DNA of 41,173 nt from Clostridium acetireducens DSM 10703 (GCF_001758365.1 NZ_LZFO01000020.1:1-41173); one strand, 5' to 3'. Numbered from the stretch's first letter, positions 1 to 9,028 are shown. Numbers and translations are program-made. Notes: generated by a model not told the origin, from the letters alone.

Positions 1-27
1 AAATAGTGGTAACATCTTAGTTTACAG

Positions 28-381
28 GTTGAATAAAAAATAATGATATAATTTGCAAATAGAAAATAATTAAAAATAAGCTGTACAAAAATAATAAGAC
101 AGTGGCATAAAGAGAGTTTGGAAATAAGTCATTTCATTAAGACACTCTAAGAATAAAAAATAAAAAAACTCCTACCCAATTTATGCCCCGTACTTGGGGC
201 GGAAATTGGCTCATCACGTCCTGTGATGAATTACGGAGTTTTTTTATTTTTTATTCTAAGATTGTCTAAAATTCATTCAAATTATTTCCAAACTCTCTTT
301 ATGCCACTGTCTTATTATTTTTGTACAGCTTATTTTTAATTATTTTCTATTTGCAAATTATATCATTATTTTTTATTCAAC
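28..381. repeat. Long palindromic element, family I, copy 1
   Basis: This is a 354-bp palindrome. Its outer ~100 nt (28-~125 against ~280-381) are perfectly self-complementary as read. The centre (163-245) is a three-way-junction-like core: stem AAAAAACTCC/GGAGTTTTTT enclosing hairpin CCAATTT(176-182)/AAATTGG(203-209), with GCCCC/GGGGC nested inside it, and hairpin TCATCAC(211-217)/GTGATGA(223-229). A second copy at 40771-41168 has the same core in the same orientation with one loop change (GTAC against GTCC). No ORF is visible. It fills the ~480 bp downstream of the chemoreceptor gene. No known family is recognised. Confidence 0.85.
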
Positions 382-395
382 AATTTATTTATATT

Positions 396-466
396 AAAAA
401 AGTGCCAAAATGCTATAAATTATTAGAAAGAGTGTGTTAAATAATAATTTATGCATTTAGCACTTT
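396..466 (-). terminator. Rho-independent terminator of the chemoreceptor gene
   Basis: On the minus strand AAAGTGC-TAAATGC-ATAAATTATT pairs with a matching right arm ending GGCACTTTTTT. The T run follows directly, 13 nt after the stop codon of the chemoreceptor gene begins the stem region. Confidence 0.75.
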
Positions 467-478
467 AAAGCTTATTTA

Positions 479-2250
479 TTATAATGAAAATTGATTTATC
501 CTATCATTAAGTTGTTTGGCAAAGTTATTTAGCTCTTCTGCTAAATCTTTTATATAATTAAGATTTTCATTGGCTTCTACTGTAGAAGCTGTTATTTCCT
601 CTGCAGAAGCAGATACTTCTTCTGTAACAGAAAGCACAGAATCCATAGAAGAATCAACTACATCTTTATTTTTATAAACTTCATCTATCTTTTTTACGTT
701 TTCTTCAATAACTTCAGGCATTTTTTCTATAAAATCAATAACTTTTTTCAATGTATATTTAGTCTCATTAATGGTGCTTACTTGATTTTCAGCAACTTTT
801 TCTGATTTTCCAACACTTTCTACAGAAATATTTATTACTCCTATTAATTCATTTATAAGCTCACTTATTTTATTTACTGCCACTGAAGTTTCATTAGATA
901 ATTTTTTGATTTCATCTGCTACTACTGCAAAACCCTTTCCTGCTTCTCCTGCTCTAGCAGATTCTATAGAAGCATTTAAAGCAAGAAGATTTATTTGATT
1001 TGATATTTCATCTATAGTACTTACTATTCCCACTATTGTATTTGATTTTTCTAAAAGATTTTGAATATTATTATTAGTTTCCTTTGAAACCTCTATACTT
1101 TCTTCATTTTTCTTTTCTAAATCTCCTAATACATTTATTATATTTTTATTTAAATCATTAGCTTCTTCAGCTTGATTTTGCATTGTAACACTATTTTCTT
1201 TAATTAAATTTACATTGTCTGATAAAATTTTTACAAATTCAACGCTTCTTTGCATTTCTTTAGCTGTATCATTTATACCTGCTGCTACTTCTTCCATGGC
1301 ATCTTTTATGTTATTAGAATTTTCTAATGTATCATTACTTGAAGAATCTATAGTAGAAGTTTTTTCTTGTAAATTATTTGATATATACTTTATTGTAAGT
1401 AAAATATTCTTTATTTCTTCTAACATTTCATTGAAAACTGATGCTATATAACCCATTTCATCTTTATTATCAATATTTACTTTGCAAGTCATGTCCCCTT
1501 TTGAAGCTTTTTCCATAGAATTTACAATTTCATCAAGAGGATTTATTTTCTTTATAATTAAATTTCTTATTAATAAAAATGAAATTAAAATTATTAATAT
1601 TGTTATAGATAAAATTACAAATAAAATTCTATAAGCAGGTTTATAAAAATCTTTATTATAACAACCTACATTTATGTACCAATCCCAAGGTTCAAAGTAA
1701 CCTACTGCATTAACTTTAGGTTTTTCATTATTTTCACCAGGGTTTTTCCACCAAAAATGTATTATACCATGGTTTTTGGGATTTTTACCTTCATTAATTA
1801 TAAGGTCTACTACATTTTTACCTTTAGCATCTACAACATTTGATATGTTCTCTCCTTCTTTAAAAGGATGCATTCTCTCTAAACCAGTACTATCAATAGC
1901 ATACATATAAGCTTCAATATTTAACTCTAATTTTGAATTAAGACCTCTTGTTTTTCCATCACCTTGCTTATCGTTTAACATTTTAACTCTGATATTTCTT
2001 CAGCTTCTTCTCTAGTTAATTTTCCTTTTTGGACTTGAGTTTCTAAACTATCCATCATAGTTAACCCCATTTGTATTCTGTTTTTTAAAGCAGTTTCTCC
2101 TAGATTAGTAAGAGCTTTTTTAGCAGTAAAAAATGAAACACAAGCAATTATTAGTACAGAAAAAATTATCAAAATGAAAAAAGATAAGTAAGATAGTAAA
2201 AAACTTTTTTTTAATTCATTATTTTTTTTATTAGGTAAACCCTTGACCAT
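479..2250 (-). pseudogene. Methyl-accepting chemotaxis protein, split by a frameshift
   Basis: The two overlapping pieces are one chemoreceptor. The first (2250-1975, 91 aa) has a basic N-terminus, one TM helix and the start of a Cache-type sensor. The second (1981-479, 500 aa) continues the sensor (motif near residues 94-107), a second TM (~120-143), HAMP (~145-200) and the MCP signalling hairpin with its tip near [21 protein letters not shown]. Reading through needs one extra A: the sequence TTAAAATG would be TTAAAAATG, giving the join ..SELK-MLNDK... The downstream ATG overlaps the upstream TAA, so reinitiation could still make the cytoplasmic part. The gene would sense a small ligand outside the cell and signal to CheA/CheW, and it is controlled by the riboswitch upstream. 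It could be a true mutation or a homopolymer error. Confidence 0.8.
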
Positions 2251-2274
2251 ATTATTCCTCCTAAAGTAAATTTA

Positions 2275-2317
2275 TGTATAAAAAAATCCAACAATTAATT
2301 AAGAAATTAATTATTGG
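2275..2317 (-). terminator. Riboswitch expression-platform terminator
   Basis: On the minus strand CCAATAATTAATT (from 2317) pairs with AATTAATTGTTGG (to 2288), followed by a T run. Its first bases, CCAAT, are the same bases that would close P1 of the c-di-GMP-II aptamer (partner ATTGG at 2385-2381). Aptamer and terminator are therefore mutually exclusive, which predicts that ligand binding turns expression on. Confidence 0.75.
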
Positions 2318-2385
2318 TCGGTTGCACCACTAACTCTAAATTCTCTAGGTGCCCAAAATACAGAGAATTCTTCACAGTTTCCAAT
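2313..2385 (-). promoter_or_regulatory. Cyclic-di-GMP-II (GEMM-II) riboswitch aptamer
   Basis: The minus strand shows the class hallmarks in order: GGAAAC just after the P1 strand ATTGG, then TTTGGGCACC, then GAGTTAGTGGTGCAACCGACC-type 3' end. A pseudoknot is possible between GAATTCTCT (2370-2362) and AGAGAATT (2346-2339), and GGGCACC pairs with GGTGC. It sits between a strong promoter and a terminator in front of the chemoreceptor gene. The match is to the known c-di-GMP-II consensus, from memory. Confidence 0.9.
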
Positions 2386-2422
2386 TTAAATTGGTAAAAT
2401 ATTAAAATGAAATTACGCACTA

Positions 2423-2451
2423 ATTATATCATGTAATTATTATGATTTCAA
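2423..2451 (-). promoter_or_regulatory. Sigma-A promoter of the riboswitch-chemoreceptor transcript
   Basis: On the minus strand TTGAAA (2451-2446), a 17-nt spacer and TATAAT (2428-2423) form a near-consensus promoter. Transcription would start near 2416, about 30 nt before the aptamer. Confidence 0.8.
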
Positions 2452-2518
2452 TAAAAATATTGGAAATGTTTGTGTCAAGTTAAAGTGGGCAATTTTATTT
2501 TTTAAATTTTAAAAGGTA

Positions 2519-2547
2519 TTGACTAAATTAGAAAAATTTAATAGAAT
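2519..2547 (+). promoter_or_regulatory. Sigma-A promoter with TATAC-rich operator-like repeat
   Basis: TTGACT (2519-2524), a 17-nt spacer and TAGAAT (2542-2547) lie ~130 nt before the 2681 gene. Just downstream (about 2548-2578) GTATATA...GTATATACAC...GTATGTATAC forms inverted repeats over the expected start, like an operator of a GntR/YtrA-type repressor. The regulator is not in the window. Confidence 0.6.
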
Positions 2548-2680
2548 GTATATAGCGTATATACACAGTATGTATACGATGTTCATATTATATAGAAACA
2601 GTATTTTAAATTATTAAATATAATGATAATATATTTTTAATGGGTAATCATTATGTTACATTTTGAAAGGAGATTTTATT

Positions 2681-3079
2681 ATGGAAAATAAACCGAAAAG
2701 AGGATGTTTTTTAACAGGCTGGTTATGGATTGGACTAATAGGTAGCTTTTTTGGTATGTTTACAATTTTAACAAATTCTTATATGGTTAAAAGTATACCA
2801 GAAATGGTTAATATGCCACTTGCACAACAAATTCTAAATACAATTGTTTCAATTGTGTTTTTTGTAAGTATAATTGGAATTATGCGTTGGAAAAAAGTAT
2901 ATATATATGGATATGTAGCAGCAAGTTTGATTAGTTTTGTTTCTGCTTTTATTAATAATAAGTTTACAGTTGTGGTAGTTGCAAGTGCTGTAATAGGACT
3001 GATTTTAAATTTAGTAGTGGCTTATTTTATTATGAAACTTTTTAAAGAAATGGAAACTGAAGAAGAACAAGAAATTTAG
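2681..3079 (+). CDS. Small four-helix membrane protein, unknown function
   Basis: The protein is 132 aa from ATG 2681, which follows an AAAGGAGA ribosome binding site (2666-2673). The frame is open from a TTG at 2663, but that start lies on the ribosome binding site and is rejected. After a short basic N-terminus it has about four hydrophobic helices (residues ~8-30, 45-65, 72-92, 96-120) and an acidic, Glu-rich C-terminal tail. No family is recognised. It lies ~100 nt upstream of an efflux operon and may share its promoter at 2519. No signal for a soluble domain was seen, so a membrane-accessory role is only a guess. Confidence 0.7.
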   Translation: MENKPKRGCFLTGWLWIGLIGSFFGMFTILTNSYMVKSIPEMVNMPLAQQILNTIVSIVFFVSIIGIMRWKKVYIYGYVAASLISFVSAFINNKFTVVVVASAVIGLILNLVVAYFIMKLFKEMETEEEQEI

Positions 3080-3181
3080 AAAAGTATAATAAAAGCCTAT
3101 AGTAGCAGTTTTATCTATGGGCTTATTGGGATTTGTGTATTATTAAATTAAAGTAAAAAACTTTAGGAAAGGTGAGCTATA

Positions 3182-4246
3182 ATGAGTAAAAGAAAAAATA
3201 AGTTAAATAAAAAGCTTATTATTATAATTTCTTTAATTGTTTTTGTAATAGCTGTTCCACTAATAGCTTTTTTAGTACAGAAAAAGGGTGGAAAGGAAGT
3301 TAATACTCATATTATTTCAAATAATATTGATAATGCTACTATAATAAATGGAGTTGTATCTCCTGAAGATACTAATAGTATATTTTTAGACACTTCCAAG
3401 GGAAATGATTTTTCTATTAAGGTTAAAGAAGGACAATCTATTAAAAAAGGAGATACATTAATTGTATATAGTACTAATGCTATAGAAAGTAAAATATCTT
3501 CTATGGAATCTGAAATTAAAAATAATAAAGAGCAAATTAGAGAATTAAACAAAAGTGGTGCAGTAGCTTTAAAAGAGCAATCTAATATGCTTAAAAGTAC
3601 TGTTAAATCTTTAGAAGATGAACTAAAAGAGCTAAGAAAACAAAAGGATTCGTACATTATAAAAAGTTCTATGGATGGAATAGTATCAGAAGTTAATAGT
3701 GGTAATAATAATCCAACTACTCCTATTATTGTTGTAGAAAGTAATAAAAAAATTATAAAGGGAGAATTAACTGAATATGAACTTCCTAATATTACATTAA
3801 GTACACCTGCATCTGTAAGCTTAAAGGCTTTAGGAGAAAAGTATTATAATAGTAAAATAATTAAAATAGCTCGCAATCCTTCAAATAATAGTGCTGAAGC
3901 TGCATCTAATCCTTTAGGAGGTACTGCCAAAATATCTAATTATGCTATTACATTTACTATTCCTAAAGATATAGAAGGAAAAGTGCAAAATGGATTTCAT
4001 GCGTTAGTTAAACTAGGAAACACTGATAAAACTATTACCATACCTAAAAAGGCAGTTTATAAAGATGTAGATAAAAATCATAAAATGATTTGGATAGTTA
4101 AAGATAATAAGGCTTTATCAAAAAAGATAAAAGTTAAAGATAATGGTGCAGACTATATACTTTTAACGGATATAGAAAATGGCACAAAGGTTATAATAGA
4201 TGCTCCTGAGAAATTAAAAGAGGGGGACGAGGTGACCTTAAAATAA
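3182..4246 (+). CDS. Membrane-fusion (periplasmic-adaptor-like) subunit of an ABC efflux system
   Basis: This 354-aa protein has an uncleaved N-terminal TM (~residues 11-32) and a biotinyl-lipoyl-like half (VSPEDTNSIFLDT..GQSIKKGDT). A helical hairpin (~100-155) follows, then a second lipoyl half (SSMDGIVSEV) and a beta-barrel/C-terminal domain typical of HlyD/MacA adaptors. Its start has an AAAGGTGAG ribosome binding site. The next gene starts inside its stop codon (ATG overlapping TAA), so it is translationally coupled to the ATPase and permease. In Gram-positives such adaptors link a MacB-like permease to export of peptides or drugs; the substrate is unknown. Confidence 0.85.
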   Translation: MSKRKNKLNKKLIIIISLIVFVIAVPLIAFLVQKKGGKEVNTHIISNNIDNATIINGVVSPEDTNSIFLDTSKGNDFSIKVKEGQSIKKGDTLIVYSTNAIESKISSMESEIKNNKEQIRELNKSGAVALKEQSNMLKSTVKSLEDELKELRKQKDSYIIKSSMDGIVSEVNSGNNNPTTPIIVVESNKKIIKGELTEYELPNITLSTPASVSLKALGEKYYNSKIIKIARNPSNNSAEAASNPLGGTAKISNYAITFTIPKDIEGKVQNGFHALVKLGNTDKTITIPKKAVYKDVDKNHKMIWIVKDNKALSKKIKVKDNGADYILLTDIENGTKVIIDAPEKLKEGDEVTLK

Positions 4247-4926
4247 TGATAAGTATTAATAATGTTTATAAGTATTATGGTAAAGGAAAGGACAAGTTCC
4301 AAGCGTTAAAAGAAGTTAATTTAGAAATTAAAGAAGGCGAATTTGTTGCTATTATGGGTCCTTCTGGAAGTGGTAAATCTACTCTTATGAATATAATAGG
4401 ACTTTTAGATAAAAACTTTGAAGGATCTTATAAATTAAATGGAGTTGAAGTTAAGGATTATAATGATGAAAAACTTTCTTTATTTAGAAATGAATCTATA
4501 GGTTTTGTATTCCAAAGTTTTAACTTACTACCAAAAATTAATGCCTATCGTAATATTGAATTGCCCCTACTTTATGGACCTAGAATAAGTAAAGAGGAAA
4601 AACAAAATAGAGTTTTAAAAGCTCTTGAAAATGTGGAACTTTTAACTCATAAAAAAAATCTTCCAAAAGAAATGTCAGGAGGACAAAAGCAACGTATAGC
4701 TATTGCAAGGGCATTGGTAAATAGACCTTCTTTTATACTTGCAGATGAACCTACTGGTGCCTTGGATTCAAAAACAGGAAAATCCATTATGGAACTTTTT
4801 ACAAAGCTTCATAGAGAAGGAAAAACTATAATTGTAGTTACGCATGATAAAAATGTAGCAAGTTATGCAGATAGATTAATAACTATATTAGATGGAAAAA
4901 TTCTTAAAGATGAGGTGTTAAAATGA
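4246..4926 (+). CDS. ABC transporter ATP-binding protein (MacB/LolD-type)
   Basis: The 226-aa nucleotide-binding subunit has Walker A GPSGSGKS (~38-45), a Q-loop in [11 protein letters not shown], the signature MSGGQKQR (~143-150), Walker [12 protein letters not shown] and a switch His in VVTHD. These features and its length are those of the LolD/MacB/SalX class, whose permease partner uses ATP for mechanotransmission rather than classical alternating access. It overlaps the adaptor gene by one base and the permease gene by four, so the three genes form one operon. Confidence 0.93.
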   Translation: MISINNVYKYYGKGKDKFQALKEVNLEIKEGEFVAIMGPSGSGKSTLMNIIGLLDKNFEGSYKLNGVEVKDYNDEKLSLFRNESIGFVFQSFNLLPKINAYRNIELPLLYGPRISKEEKQNRVLKALENVELLTHKKNLPKEMSGGQKQRIAIARALVNRPSFILADEPTGALDSKTGKSIMELFTKLHREGKTIIVVTHDKNVASYADRLITILDGKILKDEVLK

Positions 4927-6110
4927 AAAATTTAAAAGGTGTCTTAGAGATGGCTTTTTCCTCTATTATAGATAATAAACTTAGATATATATTAACTCTT
5001 ATAGGTATTGTTTTAGGAATAAGCAGTTTAATTGCCATAGTTTCTTTAGGAAATGGCGTAGGAGATGATATTAAAGAATCTATAATGAGCAGTGATGGAA
5101 CTCGTTCTATTTCTTTAACTTTTAATCCTTCAGAAAACTTTTCACCTATGGATAATACCAATGCTTTTAATGATTCTGTTATTGGAATTATTAAAAATGT
5201 TCCTGGTGTTAAAAGTGTAGAACAAGAATTTTCAGCTATTACAGAAATGAAAATTAAAGATAAATCTGTTGTGATTAGTGTAAATTGTACTCAAAAAAGT
5301 AACAATATTTCTATGAGCAAAATAATTGATGGAAGAAGTTTTAATAACCATGAATTTAATAAAGTTTCAAGAGTTTGTATTATAAACAAAACTTTAAAAG
5401 ATAAGTTGTTTCAAAACGAAAAAGCTATAGGCAAAGTGGTGCAAGTTGCTGATAAACCAATGACTGTAATAGGCGTTATGCAAGAACAAGGAGCTACTTC
5501 ATTTATGGATTTTGATAGTATCTACATACCAAGACCAACTTGGAGTATAACTTACGGAGATGATTCTGCTAGAAGTTTGAAAATAGCTGTTAAAGAAGAT
5601 TATGACATGAAAGAAGTTTCTAAAAAAGTTGTGGACAAACTTAATAAAACTTCAAATTTAGATGGAAGATATGAAGTAGTTGACATGGAGAAAATAGCTA
5701 AATCTGTAGGCAAGGTAAGTTCTATTTTAACTGGTTTTATTGCTAGTATCGCTAGTATTTCTTTAGTTGTAGCAGGTATTGGTATAATGAATATAATGTA
5801 CATGGCTATAATTGAAAGAACAAGAGAAATTGGCATAAGAAGAGCTCTAGGAGCTACTAGTAAAAATATTCTGTTTCAGTTTTTAATAGAATCTATAGTT
5901 ATATGCCTTATAGGAGGAATAGTTGGAGTACTTTTAGGAATAGGACTAGCTAATGGAATAGCAGCTATAATAAAAATACATGCTAAAACTTCCTTTGGAA
6001 TTGTAGCATTAGGGCTTGGAACAGCCATATTTATGGGTGTTGTATTTGGAATAAGTCCAGCACTTAAAGCAGCAAAGCTGAACCCAATTGACGCCTTAAG
6101 CTATGAATAA
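4923..6110 (+). CDS. ABC transporter permease, MacB/FtsX family
   Basis: The 395-aa permease has a first TM near residues 20-45 (LTLIGIVLGISSLIAIVSLGNG), a large extracellular MacB_PCD domain (~50-260) and three C-terminal TMs (~268-300, ~322-350, ~358-380). The ERTREIGIRRALGATSKNI motif follows the second TM, as in FtsX/MacB permeases, and the end NPIDALSYE is typical of the family. ATG overlaps the end of the ATPase gene. With the two upstream genes it forms an efflux complex for peptides, antibiotics or cell-wall-active compounds. A strong hairpin closes the operon. Confidence 0.92.
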   Translation: MKNLKGVLEMAFSSIIDNKLRYILTLIGIVLGISSLIAIVSLGNGVGDDIKESIMSSDGTRSISLTFNPSENFSPMDNTNAFNDSVIGIIKNVPGVKSVEQEFSAITEMKIKDKSVVISVNCTQKSNNISMSKIIDGRSFNNHEFNKVSRVCIINKTLKDKLFQNEKAIGKVVQVADKPMTVIGVMQEQGATSFMDFDSIYIPRPTWSITYGDDSARSLKIAVKEDYDMKEVSKKVVDKLNKTSNLDGRYEVVDMEKIAKSVGKVSSILTGFIASIASISLVVAGIGIMNIMYMAIIERTREIGIRRALGATSKNILFQFLIESIVICLIGGIVGVLLGIGLANGIAAIIKIHAKTSFGIVALGLGTAIFMGVVFGISPALKAAKLNPIDALSYE

Positions 6111-6173
6111 TTGGAATTTTTTGGACCCTTGGGGTGTAATTATTACACCTCAGGGGTCCAAAAAATTCCAATT
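6109..6173 (+). terminator. Very long hairpin after the ABC operon
   Basis: A 65-bp near-perfect hairpin starts at the stop codon: AATTGGAATTTTTTGGACCC pairs with GGGTCCAAAAAATTCCAATT around a GTGTAAT/ATTACAC tip. Its stem is ~32 bp, longer than a usual terminator, and it has no separate T run beyond the in-stem T/A tracts. It probably ends transcription in both directions. Confidence 0.7.
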
Positions 6174-6191
6174 GCAATAATTCAAAAGGTA

Positions 6192-6220
6192 TTGCAATAA
6201 TTGCTTCAATATTATATAGT
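6192..6220 (+). promoter_or_regulatory. Promoter of the ynzC-like gene
   Basis: TTGCAA (6192-6197), a 17-nt spacer and TATAGT (6215-6220) lie 45 nt before the start codon at 6265. No LexA-type box was seen. Confidence 0.55.
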
Positions 6221-6264
6221 ATTGAAATATAAATATTAAAATACTAAAAATATGGAGGATAAGT

Positions 6265-6441
6265 ATGGAATTCAAAGAAGTTATAGCAAGAATTAATTTT
6301 TTGTATCATAAGAGTCAAGAAGAAGGACTTACAGAAGAAGAAAAATTAGAACAAAAAAAGTTAAAAACTTATTATATTGAAGTTATTAAAAATAATTTTA
6401 GGGCCCAATTAAATCAAGTTAAGAAGGTTAATAAGAAATAG
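6265..6441 (+). CDS. YnzC/DUF896 (UPF0291) family small protein
   Basis: A 58-aa ORF begins at ATG 6265 behind GGAGGA. It has the family pattern: an N-terminal helix RINFLYHKS, the turn EEGLTEEEKLEQ, then a second helix ending IKNNFRAQL. The family is small helical cytoplasmic proteins (in Bacillus subtilis ynzC lies in the SOS-induced yneA operon); the molecular role is not settled. It is monocistronic here, with its own promoter and terminator. It is shorter than many homologues because the C-terminal tail is brief. Confidence 0.85.
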   Translation: MEFKEVIARINFLYHKSQEEGLTEEEKLEQKKLKTYYIEVIKNNFRAQLNQVKKVNKK

Positions 6442-6451
6442 TATTATTAAA

Positions 6452-6532
6452 AAAGCTGTAAATAGTATGAGAATTATATAAAGTATTAAACTAAGTTATA
6501 TAGTTTGGTTCTATGTACAGCTTTATCTTTTT
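6452..6532 (+). terminator. Terminator of the ynzC-like gene
   Basis: AAAGCTGTA (6452-6460) pairs with TACAGCTTT (6516-6524), with further pairing inside the loop (AATAG/CTATG). A T-rich stretch TATCTTTTTAG follows. Confidence 0.6.
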
Positions 6533-6658
6533 AGTTGAAAAATTTTCATTAAATGTATTAAAAAAGAAATAAAGTCTCTTAAATCATGGTTTTGCAAAAT
6601 GAATTAATTTTAGGAAGTATAAACATAATAATGTATATAGAAGAAAGGTTGAATTTAT

Positions 6659-8821
6659 ATGAAGAACATATTCAGGATCTACAAAAGAGATGTAAAAAAT
6701 GTAGTTTCTAATTGGGTAGCCTTAGTTGTGGTAATAGGGCTTATGATTTTGCCCGCTTTGTATGCTTGGTTTAATATAAAATCTTCTTGGGATCCTTATG
6801 GAAATACAAGAGGGATAGCTGTGGCATTGGTTAATGAAGATGAAGGTGCTGAATTTAGAGGTAAGAAAATAAATGTAGGGGAAGAATTAGAAAAACAATT
6901 AAAGAGTAATAAGAATATAGGATGGAAGTTTGTAGATAAAAAAGAAGCAGAAAAAGGAGTAATGTATGGCAAGTATTATGCTAGCATAAATATACCTAAG
7001 GATTTTTCTTATAAAATATTATCAATTGTTAGAGAAAAGCAACAAAAGCCAGAACTTATATATTCTGTTAATGAAAAAACTAATGCAGTTGCTCCAAAAA
7101 TTACTGAAAAAGGTGTAAGTAGTATTCAAGCTCAAATAGGAAAAACTTTTGTTAAAACAGTAAATGGAATAATTTTTGATTTATTTAATAAGTTTGGAAT
7201 TGAATTAGAAAAGGAAAAACCTCAATTAACAAAAGTCAAGGATTTGATATTAGAAGCAGACAGCAAAGTACCTGAAATAAATAAAGCTATTGATGAATTT
7301 TATAAAGGTGCAATAACCTTAGAAGATTTCATAAAAAGATTAGAAAAAGACATGCCAATTTTAGAAGAAACCATAAAAAAGAGTTCTGAAGTTGCAAAAG
7401 ATGGAGAAGAATTTTTAACTAAAGGAAAAGAAGGAATAAAAAACTTATCTCCGTATATAAAACAAGATTTAATAATGTCAAAAGATATATGTGATGATGT
7501 AGAAATTTTAGCAGGTTATGCTGTAGATAGTATTTCTACTAATTCAGTTAGAACAAAAGAGTTTTTAATAAAAATTAACAACAAATATGCAAAAGCAGCA
7601 TCTAAAATAGAGAATATTAATAAGGTTTTAGAATCTTTATATAATATTTCAAACAATAAAGTAATCTACAACATGATGAATAAATTAAATACTATTAAAG
7701 GAAGAATAAATAATCAAATAAACTTAGTTAATTCAGCTATAGCTGCTATTGATAGAGGAGAAAAACCTTCTGTAGATTTATTAAATAACATTAAAATAGG
7801 AGCTAGTGATATTAAAAAAGCTTTAAGCTATATAATAGATAATTATGATAGTGAAATAATTCCTAATATAAATAAAACTGCAGATAATTTAATTGTAATA
7901 GCAGATAATACATTAAAATTACTTCAATATGCTCAAAGGGACTTACCAATAGCACAAGACCTTATGGGAAAAGCTTATAAAGGAACTGAAAAAGGAATAG
8001 AAGATATAAAATTATTAAAAGAAAGAATGCCTGGTATTGAAAAATCTCTACATTCATTAGCAGAAAAACTTAAAAAATTAGACGATGATGAAAGTGTTAA
8101 TGAAATAATAAAATTATTAAAAAATGATGCTAAAAAAGAAAGTGAGTTTTTAGCTAATCCTGTGGACATTAAAGTAAATAGGGTATTCCCAATTCCTAAC
8201 TATGGTTCAGCAATGACACCATTTTTTACAACTTTATCTTTATGGGTAGGAGCTTTAATAATGGTTTCTATTATTTCAGTTGAACCTTTGGTATTAGAAG
8301 AGGGGAAAAAAATAAAGCCCTATGAAGCTTATTTTGGAAGATATCTAACATTTTTAACTATAGGTATTTTTCAGGCTTTAATAGTTACTTTAGGAGATAT
8401 ATTTATACTAAAAGTGTATGCTGTTAATAAGTTGTTATTTGTATTGTATGCATTATTTATAAGCATGGTGTTTTCTATGACTGTATACACGTTAGTATCT
8501 GTATTTGGAAATATAGGGAAGGCATTAGCAGTAATACTTTTGGTTTTACAAATATCTGCTTCAGGAGGAACTTTCCCAATACAAGTAACACCACCATTTT
8601 TTCAACACTTAAATCCTTTCTTACCATTTACTTATGCTATTAGTGGTATGAGAGAAGCAGTAGGAGGAGTACTTTGGAATCTTTTATACTATGATGCTGG
8701 AATATTATTAATATATTTTGGAGTATCAATAGTGGTGGCATTATTATTAAAGAAAAAGATAAATGCTTTAAACAAAGGATTTGTTGAAAAGTTTAAACAC
8801 AGTGGCTTAGTAGGACACTAA
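6659..8821 (+). CDS. YhgE/Pip-family membrane protein
   Basis: The 720-aa protein has an N-terminal cytoplasmic stub and TM1 (~18-40), then the family motif ALVNEDEGAEFRGKKINVG and YASINIPKDFS. A long extracellular helical region (~170-500) is followed by an ABC-2-like six-TM C-terminal domain (~520-710, with LSLWVGALIMVSI and QISASGGTFP). The family is named for the Lactococcus phage infection protein and is related to EsaA-like type VII secretion components. No WXG100 or EssC genes are nearby, so a link to secretion is not supported here. RBS GAAAGGTTG precedes ATG 6659. Confidence 0.9.
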   Translation: MKNIFRIYKRDVKNVVSNWVALVVVIGLMILPALYAWFNIKSSWDPYGNTRGIAVALVNEDEGAEFRGKKINVGEELEKQLKSNKNIGWKFVDKKEAEKGVMYGKYYASINIPKDFSYKILSIVREKQQKPELIYSVNEKTNAVAPKITEKGVSSIQAQIGKTFVKTVNGIIFDLFNKFGIELEKEKPQLTKVKDLILEADSKVPEINKAIDEFYKGAITLEDFIKRLEKDMPILEETIKKSSEVAKDGEEFLTKGKEGIKNLSPYIKQDLIMSKDICDDVEILAGYAVDSISTNSVRTKEFLIKINNKYAKAASKIENINKVLESLYNISNNKVIYNMMNKLNTIKGRINNQINLVNSAIAAIDRGEKPSVDLLNNIKIGASDIKKALSYIIDNYDSEIIPNINKTADNLIVIADNTLKLLQYAQRDLPIAQDLMGKAYKGTEKGIEDIKLLKERMPGIEKSLHSLAEKLKKLDDDESVNEIIKLLKNDAKKESEFLANPVDIKVNRVFPIPNYGSAMTPFFTTLSLWVGALIMVSIISVEPLVLEEGKKIKPYEAYFGRYLTFLTIGIFQALIVTLGDIFILKVYAVNKLLFVLYALFISMVFSMTVYTLVSVFGNIGKALAVILLVLQISASGGTFPIQVTPPFFQHLNPFLPFTYAISGMREAVGGVLWNLLYYDAGILLIYFGVSIVVALLLKKKINALNKGFVEKFKHSGLVGH

Positions 8822-8849
8822 TGTTTTAGTAATCTATTAATAAGGACTT

Positions 8850-8891
8850 ATAAAAAAATTTTCGTAAGAAAATTCATGCGATAGCATTTGG
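8850..8891. repeat. Inverted repeat, left copy, bounding 8.85-10.08 kb
   Basis: The 42 bases from 8850 (running through TTTTCGTAAGAAAATTCATG to GCATTTGG) recur in inverted form at 10036-10076. The only differences are one base in the A run and one A/G change. The two copies lie just beyond the 3' ends of the convergent yhgE and AI-2E genes. Confidence 0.85.
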
Positions 8892-9001
8892 ATTTATTGA
8901 TTTTTTAGATTAATAACAGTACTTTATATTTTAAAATTATTTACGACGATAGCCATTTAGTTGTAAACTGTTATTACTTAAATTATAATTAGTGCATATA
9001 T

Positions 9002-9028
9002 AAACTATAATTTAATACATACTTGTAA
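9002..9028. repeat. 27-bp direct repeat, copy 1
   Basis: The 27 bases starting AAACTATAATTTAATACA are identical to 9754-9780. Copy 1 lies in the loop of a wider imperfect stem (CTTAAATTATAATTAGTG, from ~8977, against CACTAATTTAAATTATAAG, to ~9057). The function is unknown. Confidence 0.8.

Noticed and set aside
28-381. The long palindromes as ordinary bidirectional terminators
   Set aside because: They are 300-400 bp long with shared cores, and their arms duplicate host coding ends; termination alone does not explain this.
1975-1985. Programmed ribosomal frameshift in the chemoreceptor gene
   Set aside because: No canonical heptamer or stimulating structure is evident; a missing A in a short run explains it more simply.
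2663-2680. TTG start giving a longer N-terminus for the small membrane protein
   Set aside because: It overlaps the ribosome binding site AAAGGAGA; ATG 2681 has correct spacing.
6221-6264. LexA box before the ynzC-like gene
   Set aside because: No GAAC-N4-GTTC type sequence is present.
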